From NCBI RefSeq assembly GCF_008831285.2, contig NC_045138.2, positions 19,811,934-19,875,933 of the forward strand: a stretch of 64,000 bases of DNA, given 5' to 3'. The notes below the pieces were generated by a model, which saw nothing but the letters and a program-made list of their open reading frames with translations, searched no databases and was not told where the DNA came from. The stretch comes from Nymphaea colorata. Lineage: Eukaryota > Streptophyta > Magnoliopsida > Nymphaeales > Nymphaeaceae. Made by a program: the position numbers and the translations under genes. Positions within the stretch are counted from its first letter, which is position 1. Each line of letters begins with the position of its first letter. This document shows, one piece after another, positions 1 to 10,914 of the stretch.

Positions 1-77
1 TTTCTGGTTAGAAGTCAAAATTTTGGGAATCCAACGTGGCTGAAAGTTCTTGTAATTGATGAAAATAAAACACTTAC

Positions 78-3000
78 CATTCCTGCCAACTGGGAGACAT
101 CCATACAGAAAGCCAGAGTGGCAGCAACAATCCCTGTCAGAAGAGTGCCTTTAACAGGAACCTGTGTTCGTTCATCTACATCAGAGAAGAACGATGGAAG
201 CAACCCATCCCTAGCCATTGCCATTAGGATCCTAGGCTGAGAACATAGACGGAGACAAATATATCTATTTCAGCAGGATAAACATTGAGTATCGACATCA
301 AATTTAAAGATACAAATTCAAAGTAGCACTACAAGTAATTAAAGAGATGAAATTCGGAACAGTTTGGTTAAAGACAAGTTGCAGTTCCTCCACTGCAGAG
401 GCAACTAATGAATCACCACCAAAGACTAAAATCCACAGAAAAACTAACAAAACAATTAGAAAATTTTTTTGAAGAGGACTGCAAGAATGCATAAACACAC
501 ACATAGGATGTACTTTCAAAAAATGCACCTGGACACTAATTTCTAGTTTCATGAAAATGAAAAAGGCAGAATATAAACTGTACTAGCATGAAACAACAAC
601 AACCATTTCACTGTAACAAGGAAAGCATGAAAGACGACCATGGAAAAGATCTATCAATGTGAAAACATAACTAACAAAAGATTGGAAAGAGCATATCAAC
701 ATAGGTATAGATACCAAGGAAAATTCACCAATAACAAAAATAAGGAACATGTACTAGAAAACAGTCGGCACACATCATGAACGTTGTTTCCAACACATGC
801 TTTTACATGTACAGGACAAAAAACCAGCAAATTCATGATTTCTAAATAATTGCAATAGTATGCAATCTCATTGGTTAACTATTTGTCCAAGCTGCAAAGA
901 ACTTGCCTGGGGAAGGATTGAACCCAACAATGTTGCACAGAGAGCAGTAATTGCACCGGCAGTGATAATGTACCTAAAACAAAACCCAGATGAATTAAGC
1001 CAACCAAAGTCATCTGGCTAACCTACAAAAAACAACAAGATTTCCATTGAAGCTGACTTACACTGCCCACTGCATCCCATGGCTGGAGAAAGCAGATGAA
1101 ATTGGTGTGTCAGGATCCATTGCATAATAAGGCACCAAACCAACTATAACCACAGATACCAGCATGTACAAGACACAGCATAGGGATAATGCGATTCCAA
1201 TTCCCAATGGCAAATCACGTTGTGGATTCTTTACCTGCAAGATAGGATGAGCATCAAGCATGAAGTGACTACTGATACAAATATCAGGCTATATTTACAA
1301 TAAAAGCTTTGACTAATAAGTGCCTATGAAAGTTAATAACGAATTGTTTCTGTTATATCCAACTTCAACAATTTTTGTCACATGGACTCAAGCAAAAAAT
1401 GGGTTGAATGGCATTCATAATTACGTAAATAGCAATATACCTCCTCAGCCGTGCTTGCAACCGCATCAAAGCCTATATATGCAAAGAAAACAGTGGCGGA
1501 TCCAGCGAGCATCCCATTAACTCCAAAAGGAAAGTACCTAGAACCACAACAAGAACATAGATTAAATCTCCAGCTTCAACCACCTTCAACAAAACCAAGA
1601 AACGAATTGAGAATTTCTCATTAAAATCGTTCCAATGCATATAGTAGAAAAAGTAAAACGTGCATAACCATCTAGAGTGCACTTTTGCCTTACCCATTGG
1701 AAAGGGCATAACCAGGCCATCCACTTTGAAATCCAAGGATACTACCCGCAATGATGACAAAAATCATCACACAAACGTTTGCACTGGTTACAATGGACTG
1801 AGCAAAAGTACTCTGCAGCATAGGCAGTTGAAATTAGGGCCAAGCCAGACCATAAAGGCTCATTCAAACTTCAAAAAGTCTAAAAGCACTAACCCTACCT
1901 CCTTGATCCCTAAGCACAGGAGGCCAGTAACAATAAAAACAAGAACAGCAGCACAAGGGTCCACAACAATATTAAGACCAGGGATGTGATGACGAGCTAG
2001 AAAAACTGGTAGACTGTTTTCTCCTCCAAAAAGCAGTGCCTGAAAATAGAGAACATACAGGAAAAAATTGTGAATTCACACTTGGGAATACATTTATATG
2101 CTCGACACTATCATCTGCATGTGGTTTGAAAATAAATGTATGCACACTTGCATAAAAGATCTAAAACAAGCATAACAAAGTAAAAGCATAACTATACCAC
2201 CAACATAAACCCGCATGAAACGGACATACATTTCTCATATTTAAAATTACAGCCACCCACTAACCAGATTTGGAGATATCCCACGTGCAACAGCAGAACC
2301 ACCAACAGTGTATTCCAGTATCAGAGCCCAGCCAATAATCCAAGCAATGCTGAAAAAGAATGATGACCCAACAATGTCAGCAACACATTTGAAGGCAAAA
2401 CCAAGATGCAAGCGGCTAAAAGCATGCTGGCATACACGTAGGGACGGTGCACGGAGAATTTTGTAGACACAATCAACTCTATACGGAAACAGAAAGACGC
2501 AAGACAAAAAGGGATTCTGGACAATGTAAGATGTTCACAGTTTAAAGGGATAACAAACAAGAAAAAGAAAAAAAAAATCCATAGTTTACCTATATCAACG
2601 CTTTTTCAAAAAATAAAAGAAAATGCGTAGAACAATTCCTTTAGTTGTCATTGAATCGCCTAAAATCCAAAAAAGTCTAATGAGAACAGAGTTGCTACGG
2701 CAAAGATTATGAACTAGATGAGATATAATCTATTACCCTTCTCCCACACATATGTACGAATAATGATAAGCACTTCCAGCAGAAGGGCAACGGCTAGCGA
2801 GCTCTGCGTAGCAAAACGCAGAGAGGGCAGCTGCAATTCCAGCTATTAAGAAAGAAATTGTAAGCGCTGGTCCAGAGTGTTCTCTTGCCACTGTTCCAAC
2901 TAGAACATAGACCCCTGCTCCAATGGTAGCGCCAACGCCTGAATAGAACAACAGAAAATTTCTCAATTGCTATATTAATTGGTCCGTGTGCACCAACATA

Positions 3001-3592
3001 ATCTCTTCAAACAATTTCCTTTTAATTGAACAGGAGAAAGAAAAAATTATCAGCATCCATGTTTAACCACTAAGAGGACATTGTAAATACAGAACCCCGC
3101 GTAACAAATGATGAACGAAAATTAAAATTATCAAAGAAACAGTATCTCGCACCAGATCGTTGACATAAAATCACGAAAAAGAAAAGAAAAGCTAATGAAT
3201 CATCCATGGTGACAAAACGCATTCAAAATTCAATCGTTAAAAACAGAAGAAAACCCAGAAAACTGCATCGAATTATTAAAAAAACAAGTTGGCATCCAAA
3301 TTAAACAAGCAAAAAAGGAAAAAAAAAACGCATATGTTCAAGTTCAACCACTTTGGCCAGGAGAAGCACCAATGAAATGCTTTAACCACACAAATGCATA
3401 TGTCCAACCACTTTGCTCAGGAGAAGACCGCTAAAATGCTTTACCAATGGCGATAAGCTGCACGATGGAAAGGTCCTTGGCCAGCTGAGTCCCCGCAGAC
3501 TTGGTATGCAGGGAGTCCACTTGCTTCCTCCGCACCAAGCTATGAAGCCCCCACGATCCCCATCCCTGTCCATGGATCTCAGGGAAACCCAT
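78..3592 (-). CDS. Cationic amino acid transporter, CAT2/3/4-like (5' part, runs off left edge)
   Basis: Membrane permease of the APC superfamily, plant CAT family; members near CAT2/CAT4 move cationic and other amino acids, mostly at the vacuolar membrane. Nine exons (descending): 3592-3445, 2938-2737, 2349-2265, 2039-1899, 1812-1694, 1537-1441, 1234-1062, 973-907, 236-78, giving 397 codons without a stop. The start fits the family: MGF, then [17 protein letters not shown] and [20 protein letters not shown] (first membrane helix with its GATIGAG substrate-site motif). Later come [34 protein letters not shown] and [11 protein letters not shown], all CAT hallmarks. The family is about 600-640 aa, so roughly 230 C-terminal residues lie outside the window. 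The intron after exon 8 has a GC donor (CAG|gcaagt). Splice sites are hand-called; family call is very secure, subgroup moderately so. Confidence 0.93.
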
Positions 3593-4000
3593 GTAAACAC
3601 ACAACTCCCTCGGGAAAACAATTTCCCAGTAAAGCAGAACACCAACAATTCACCTCCAAACAAAACGTGAAAGAGAAAAAAAAAAAAAGTAGAAACAGAA
3701 AAATGAAAACTGTCAAGGAGATCTCCCTCCCTCCCCACAAACAACTCCCTGCCCTGAGAATTCCCTTACTGCCGAGAAAGCAAGGGACGCCTGCGAGAAG
3801 GCAGCGGACGAGAGGGAAGGAAAGGGAATTTCCCGCAGATTCCGACGGCGACAATGATCGAGAACGACGCAAGGATCGAGGACAACGCAAGGAGATGCTG
3901 ACGGTATTTCTCCAATTTATCAACGCCTGCTGCCCGCCTGCCCGTAGCCGCATCGAGGCGCTGCCCGGTAAGGGGGAGAGAGAGAGAGAGAGAGATTCTT
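3593..4000 (-). other. 5' leader/promoter-proximal region of the CAT gene
   Basis: Sequence upstream of the CAT start codon, richer in G+C than the spacer beyond it. It contains a short A-rich run and a (GA)n tract at about 3969-3994, a common feature of plant 5' leaders. Small open frames here (for example 3579-3953 minus) resemble nothing and overlap the start region out of frame. The transcription start cannot be placed exactly. Confidence 0.4.
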
Positions 4001-4196
4001 AATACAGATCGTCTTTCTAATGAAATTCTATGTCAGGCACAATATTTTTAGTTTTTTAGATGCATACATTTTTAATAGAACAGGTTATATGTTACGGTTA
4101 TGGCTTTAACTCTTACCAAAGGAGCATGCATTATAGGTTGGAAATGTCTAAAATGTCCCACTTAGTGAAATGGAAGATCCTTCCTATCAAGGTACA

Positions 4197-4504
4197 TAAA
4201 TATTTCAACAAAAATTATAACGTGAATAGATGCAGTTTTGGTTCTCTTCTTTTATAATTTGATCAATACATTCCTTTTATATATATATATATCCCCAATA
4301 AAACAAACAAAACCAAAGAGAGGAGGGGGTAAAAGTCAGGAAATAAATATTTCAACAAAAATTATAACGTGAATAGATGCAGCTTGGTTCTCTTCTTTTA
4401 CAATTTTATCAACACATTCCTTAGATTTAAAATTATATATATATATATATATATATCCCCAATAAAACAAACAAAACCAAAGAGAGGAGGGGGTAAAAGT
4501 CAGG
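4197..4504. repeat. Tandem duplication, two copies of about 144 and 161 bp
   Basis: Copy 1 (4197-4340) and copy 2 (4344-4504) share the same start (taaatatttcaacaaaaatt), the same middle (ggttctcttctttta) and the same end (gaggagggggtaaaagtcag). They differ mainly by expansion of an internal (TA)n tract in copy 2 and a few substitutions, so the duplication is fairly recent. Confidence 0.9.
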
Positions 4505-7500
4505 ATTCGAGGGAGATATTATTATGCCTTTATTTTAAAAAGTTGAAGAACCTAAGTCTGATATGGTATATGCAATGAAATACTGGTTGAAAAAGGAAAT
4601 TTTTCCTTTCTTGAAGCGACAAACATGCGCCGGTTCGGGACGTCCACCAGGAAGCAGCAGCCCATGTGTTCAAAGACGGGTCCAATGTGGAGACCGAACC
4701 GGTTCAGATCCATTTCTGCTTTGTCATAGTGGATCAATAGGGTGGTACAAATAAAGATCAACCGGTTTCTACTTGGGACAGCTAAACACCGGATCATGGA
4801 TCGGATCCAAATCTTGATCCAATGTTTTTTTACCTGTAAAAGCCGCCTACAACGGGAATATGGGTTTCTGGAGCCGGATCCAATACGGATTTAAACCCGA
4901 TTTGCGTATCGGATCCAACCGCTTACCCGATAATCTGTCATAAGATTCAGATCCAGGTCAAAACTTGTGGGCGACACACGACAATACGTGGCCTCCCCTG
5001 ATTGCAGAAAACTGCGTGCTGAATATTCATCTTTGGTACTTTTATATTACCTACTGTTGGGAAAAATATTATTTTTTTCTGACAAGATATGAAATAATTC
5101 ACGCCCTTTAAACCTTCGTCTTGTTCGATATAAACAGGCAAACACCATTTGCTATTTTTTTATTAAAAACATACTTTTAATAATTACCGCGAAATATAAA
5201 ATAAGGGCTTAAATTGAACACCCGTTAACTGAAAAACTAGCTCAAATTTACTTTCAAATATCGTTATCTACTAACTTAGATGTGCATATTTCTTCATTTT
5301 CACAGGTTTTTAAAAATGTATTTGCAAGCTAACTTTTTGTGGGCTCTTCAAATTTTAATAAAACGAAGATGCTTTTATAAAAATATAGTAGCAAATAATA
5401 ATAATAAGCAACAGAAGCAATTGTCTTGAATTCCATGTACAGTCCCGTTCATTACCAAAGCAGGTCGTAAAAGTGCTTCTGGAAATTGATGAAAAAGGAT
5501 CATGTTTTTTAAATTATTAGAAAACGAAAAAGAAAGAGAGATCAGGCGCTGCGTTGGAAAACCAGAAATTCCAGGCCCTTCTTATTATCATAACCAAAAG
5601 TCAAGGGGCCTTACATGGAACTTGATCCAAAGTTGTGTGCATTAGAACGATTGGTTCCGCACGGGAAAAGGCAAAAGCAAAACGAACGCACTTTTCCATG
5701 TAATCGCGATAACATGGAAAGAAGGCGTGTTCCCATCTCTTATTGTAAGGGTATTTTGGTAATTTTATATTGTTAAAAAAAATTAGCCGCAGCAATTGCA
5801 TCTTGTTTAAGAACCACAATATATAACTTGCTTCAGTTGTCATCAAATTAGTTTTTATTCTTAAAAAAATATTGAATATTATTTTTAATTATTTAAAAAG
5901 TATTAGTATTATTAGTTTAAAGCTAAAAATAAGAATAAACGAAAACTAAAAATAAAAAATAGCAAATAACGCTGTATGGTTCTTTGAGTCAAATTATGAA
6001 TCTGTTTGGTCCAGAACAGTCGAATTAGAGTAATGTTAGTTTACATCAACGCTTTTCACCCAATTCTTTGTGTCTGTAATTTGAAACGATTCAAAACTTA
6101 TAAATTAGTTTCTTAAATACGTTTAATATTATAACAACCAAAACTTATAAATTTGTAAAGTGAGTGCTTTGATCCATGTCAGGGCTCAATAATTCAAAAG
6201 CTGATCTCACATTGTTTGTGATTGTACACCTTGTAAGAAATCATACTTTCAATAATATTATAGTCACAAAATCCATAAACTTATAATATGCAAAAAAAAT
6301 TGCATGGCTGTGAAGAGGACAAGTGTTCTTTCAATTATAAAATTAAAGGATGCTTATCCTCTCCATTAATGGTGCTCCCAAAAGGCGTTTGCACTAAAAA
6401 AAGAAAGTTAACATAAAAAAGTATTATTGTTGACTACCAAGATTGCGGCATAGTTGGTAAACCCATGACTTGAACTTAGATCGATAGCTGACCGAGTTAT
6501 CTGATCAGCGAGTTGACTCATCGATTCAATCGAGTTTTAAAATAATATAATTCAGACAAGTGAGGGCCGAGTCAAGGGTGAATCAGGCTAAGTTTCACTC
6601 GTAGCTAGGTTTTCTAACGAGATCCAGGCTCGAACGATCCCCTTGCCAACCCGGCAAGCCGGGTCAGCTAACTATGGGCCGATTGAGTAGTTTCAAACGA
6701 AAAGGACACAAACATGATTTGTGAGGATTTGTTGGACCAAAATTGAAATCTGCCATGTCCGAACTTTTCTTTTTATAAAGTGGACAAGCAAATCTGAGGC
6801 GATTCGAACTTATCTTTTTCTTTTTGGCTGTGTTGGGAATGTTTCATGGGGTTGTTTGCTAGTAGGAACACTACCATAAAAGGCTAAAACTAGTGTTCAT
6901 GCATATGTTTCAAAGATTGTCCTAGGTCGATGCAATAATGCAAGAGTTAGATTCAAAATAACGAGACACATTAACAATATTAATAATCACAAAACCCTCA
7001 ATTTCACGATTTTATATCACGAGTTGATCACAATGGTGAATGAAAAATATACAAAACCCTTTCATAAGCAGTATTCAAGGGAATTATATAATGTGTTTGA
7101 TAAGATGAACAATATATATTTTTTAACGCATTATGATCTTGTATTTTTTAACGTATATTTTAAAGCAAAAAATGCCATATTTTTGTTTCTAAAAATGAAT
7201 TGGTTGTCTGGTGAATATCATCTTACTAGAACACGTGATTTGAGGGGATGCTACGTGAAAACTTTTCTCCAAAAAATAAAATAGGTGTCTGAGAAATTCC
7301 AATCTACCGCCTGATTACTTTCCAGGATCGCCTTTTCGTTCACTTTGAAGTTTTGATCGGTCAAGTCATTTGAACAAAGTCAGTCAAGCACGATTTTAGA
7401 ATTTAGCCTCGTCTTCTTCCCAGAATGAAAAAAAGGTCATAGCTAGATGCAATAGTCAAAAGCCTTGCACAGCTCAAGTAAATTTGATGATAATGCGCGA

Positions 7501-8690
7501 TGCATTTTTGTAAATTTCTCATTGATTAATTAACTAAGGATATTCGGTCACGTTGGTCACGACTTTAGGATCCCGAGACCTTTTGTCCTTGTCATCATAA
7601 ATAACTTTTTTTTTTCTCAAATAAGGACAAGGGCAGAGCCAAGGGCCGGTAGGGCCTTTGCCCCTTTTAATTTCTTTTTTAAATATAGTATTTTTTTAAA
7701 AAAATTATTTAGCTTATGTAAAAATTTTAAAAAAATACTTAAAATTTTGAAATCATAGTACATGTAAATTTTAAAAATTTATTTCATATAAAAATTTTAA
7801 AAAGTTATATTTCAACTCCTATTAAAATTTTAAAACTATAATTCAGCTTTTTTAGCAAAAAATTCTTGCCTCTCTTCCTCAAAGGTTCGAGACTACACCA
7901 AGGTTTAACGAAGAAATGAAATATTTGTCAACTTGGCGATATAGCGAATAAGCATAGCATCCTAAGAAATTGACATTGAAGCTAAAATTCATCATTCATA
8001 GACTTTTGAAACAAAAACATGAGAAGTTGCACTTAAAAAAAAAAATCATCCATATTAGGTGTTAAAAAAAAGTTACTTTCAAGTAAGAGTGGGTGGTCAA
8101 GCTACATTATTTGGGCGGCTACAAGATTCCTTTGTATTCTAGATGGTAGCAGTGACTTCCCAATTGTCAATGTCACTAAGTTGATAGGATGGCCGGTGAT
8201 TGAAAATCAAACGTAGGTGAAATAGTGATTCAGAGTCCAAAGACAAACGAACTTGGATAAAATCTCTAAGAAAATCTCACCCACCAAAAAGCGATCCTCA
8301 GATTTTTTATCTCCTTGTTAGCACGCGACCTTCTAGCTTCCCCCAAGGAAAACCACATACATTTGATCTGCTGTGCTGCCCAAAACTGTCCGTGTTTTTC
8401 AAAATTGATATTATATCTTTGGCCTTTCGGAGGAGGAATGGACGTTTGGTGGCCCCAAAAGAATACGACGTTTTGTAATTTTATATAGTTTTTTCCATTG
8501 AAGCTAAGACCCTAAATGGAAGAAAAAATTTAAAAAACTGAGAGGGACAGCCATAGAAGTTCTTCCAAGTGTTCTTGGAGCGTATCTAAGTTATATAACG
8601 TGATATTATGAAAAAGAAGTCGGCCTATACCATTATTGCATGCCCTACAAAGTTAGGGTTTACATTATTGAGCTCTTAGTCATGATGCAT
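4505..8690. other. Gene-free A+T-rich spacer with decayed repeats
   Basis: No gene was recognised on either strand. Open frames are short and lack family features. Around 6430-6700 is a stretch rich in gagtt/gactca words that resembles a block near 27560-27640. Around 7615-7690 a GC-rich segment (gggcagagccaagggccggt) is followed by a very A+T-rich tail and looks like a transposon edge; a related segment lies inverted near 57640-57680. Confidence 0.5.
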
Positions 8691-8702
8691 CAACATTACA
8701 AC

Positions 8703-9320
8703 TCAAATAATGCGAATCAATGCAAATAAGTTTGCTTTCCATGAAATTAAGTTAGTTGGTTGTTCATTTGTTAGTCCTGCTTGGTAATAGTATCTACTGA
8801 ATAGCTCTATATATTGTTCTACTAAACACATGTCGCATATTGTTAGATTCATTAGGTGTTGATTAGCTTCTATTTTACCTTGTTCTTCATATATCTTATC
8901 TATACTCGAATGTGCAAGCTCTGTTTTGATAGATCCTAAATATTTTTTTGATATATCTAATGGATTTGTTGGGGTAGTACATTTGCTATTTGTTTCGGCT
9001 CTTAATGATTCTTAGTTGTTCGAATCATAAATACACATTTTCTACAAATAAATTTTCTATGTATGTTACTACCGTTTTAATATCGATCTTATTTTCAGTA
9101 ATTTGTTTACTTATTTCAGCTTTCCATAATATTTGTAATATTTCTTTAGTATTATCAAGATTTAAAATTCCTTGTTTAATTGTTTTTTCAGTAAACTTTG
9201 TTTTTAATCTCGACTGTCATATTTTTTTCTCATTTACTATGGTGTCAGTTTATTATGATATTCTTCTTTTGGGTAGTGTTCTATCTCTTCTTGTGAATTT
9301 ATTATGTTTGTGAATTTATT
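8703..9320 (-). pseudogene. Decayed coding remnant, possibly endogenous caulimovirid (coat-protein region)
   Basis: On the minus strand two long, A+T-rich, protein-like stretches (about 60-80 codons each) are separated by stops and a frameshift; the second ends at a TGA at 8703-8705. The downstream stretch has IYEEQGKIEANQ followed by an aromatic-rich block (YIELFSRYYYQAG), then a Trp (ISWKANLFA). Coat-protein regions of caulimovirids (plant pararetroviruses) have a similar aromatic block with a following Trp. No CCHC knuckle, protease or reverse transcriptase is visible nearby, so this would be a short fragment. It could instead be a retrotransposon gag remnant. The resemblance is by eye only. 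Confidence 0.3.
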
Positions 9321-9330
9321 ATGTTTGTAT

Positions 9331-10358
9331 ATACACGTGTTAAAAGAAAAAGAAAAGAGAAAGGGGAGTGGGACCCGGGCTATGTTAACTTAAAAAATGT
9401 CAACTTCAACCCAAATCAATATTCTTTAATGCTATCAAGATAGCGGTCTCTAGAATTGAATGAAAACGAATACATAATTAATACACACCACACAACCCCA
9501 CCAATCATGCTATCCAGAGAAAGTCAGTTGCCTTCTGGTTGTAGAATGATGTGATGGATGGGAGCTGCTACTTGCTACTAGCGTTATCAAAATTGGTTCT
9601 TAAAAACTTGGTAATATGCCATAAGTTTTTAACAAAATCGTTTTAAAAAAAAAAAAAACAAACAAACAAATAATGTATAAGATATTTAAAAATGAAAATT
9701 TGAAAAATATTTTTTAAAAAGGTTGATAAGGGACCCTCTCTAATATTTTGAGGTATGTGCATTGGTAATACAGGGAGTTTTAATCTAGGGTATGATAGTC
9801 CCATCTGAAGCTAGAAATACTTTGCTAAAGAGTATCTTATTGTAATAATATGACAAAATTGAAGAACTGATACTTGGGAGTTGCATAGAAATGAGATGTG
9901 GAGAACTGGACAACTAAGCCTAAGCATCGGACCGATAACGAGTCGGACCTAAGCTAACCCGACATCCAAAAACCGGGCCCGAGCCCAGCCCGACTCGGAA
10001 AGCCCAAGCCCAGCCTGATTAAATTTAAAATATATTTTTAATATAAATAATATATAAATATTAATAAAAATGTAAAGGAGGGGAAGGGTAAGAATATCTG
10101 CATTCATTCTCGAAAAAAAAAAAAAAAATCTCGCATGGATGAATGAAAATGGAAGGAAAGGATACATGTGGGGGGGAAGGCAGAGGCAGGTGTGTGGGCA
10201 ATTGCCCACATAGACCCACAAAAAAATGTTTATTTTTATATTGATATTTCATAGCATTTTTTTCCATTTATACATCGCTATCCCTTAAAAATTTACAATT
10301 ATATAACTAGTGTCCCTTAGCCAGAATTTTCTAACTGTATCCCTAGATAGAGACAAAA
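9331..10358. other. Gene-free spacer with a GC-rich transposon-like patch
   Basis: No gene seen. At about 9930-10015 is a patch of gggcccgagcccagcccg-type sequence followed by A+T-rich DNA. It is similar in vocabulary to the terminal-inverted-repeat element at 62503-62739, but no clear termini or target duplication could be found here. A poly-A run lies at about 10113-10129. Confidence 0.4.
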
Positions 10359-10474
10359 GTGTTTGGATGGAAGAAAAGGAAAGAATGATGTGCCTGTTTG
10401 AATAAGAACAATGAAGGTGTTTGGATGGAAGAAAAGGAAAGGACGATGAGCGTGTTTGAATGAAAACGTGGAGG
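10359..10474. repeat. 58-bp tandem duplication
   Basis: Two adjacent copies (10359-10416 and 10417-10474) both begin gtgtttggatggaagaaaag and differ at several positions in their second halves. Confidence 0.8.
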
Positions 10475-10634
10475 AGGGAAACGAAAAGCATATCTGTTTT
10501 AGTTTGAAAAGGAAAGGTATGTCATTCAGAGGAAATATCATAAATGTCCCTCCTCCATCCTTCTGTCATTTTGGACTTGGCAAGATCATATAATATGACA
10601 AATTGTGTTTGAATAACGTAATCTACTGTCCCAA

Positions 10635-10914
10635 GGGGCATAGCTCAAACAGACAAACTTGGTGTGTGCGTCGTTAATTCAAGACTCACTGGGGCATAGC
10701 TCAAACAGACGAACTTAGTATGCGCGTCGTTAATTCAAGACACACTGGGGCATAGCTCAAACAAACGAACTTGGTATGCGCGTCGTTAATTCAAGACGCA
10801 CTGGAGCATAGCTCAAACAGACGAACTTGGTATGCGCATCGTTAATTCAAGACGCACTGGAGCATAGCTCAAACAGACGAACTTGATGTGTGCGTCGTTA
10901 ATTCAAGACCCAAG
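10635..10914 (+). repeat. 56-bp tandem array, five copies, tRNA/SINE-like monomer
   Basis: Five head-to-tail monomers of exactly 56 bp start at 10635, 10691, 10747, 10803 and 10859. Each begins gg(g/a)gcatagctcaaaca and ends around cgtcgttaattcaagac. Copies differ at a handful of positions each. The start resembles a tRNA-type A box (TAGCTCA then AACAGAC), and the later gttaattcaag loosely resembles a B box, as in the heads of plant SINEs. There are no variable spacers between repeats, so this is not a CRISPR-like structure. Confidence 0.85.

Noticed and set aside
1660-1989. 109-codon open frame on the plus strand
   Set aside because: Antisense to CAT exons 4 and 5.
8990-9313. 107-codon hydrophobic frame on the plus strand
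   Set aside because: It is antisense to the minus-strand coding remnant; the Phe/Leu/Ile richness reflects A+T-rich DNA.
10635-10914. Regularly spaced repeats that could suggest a CRISPR array
   Set aside because: The monomers abut with no unique spacers, and the context is a plant nuclear genome.
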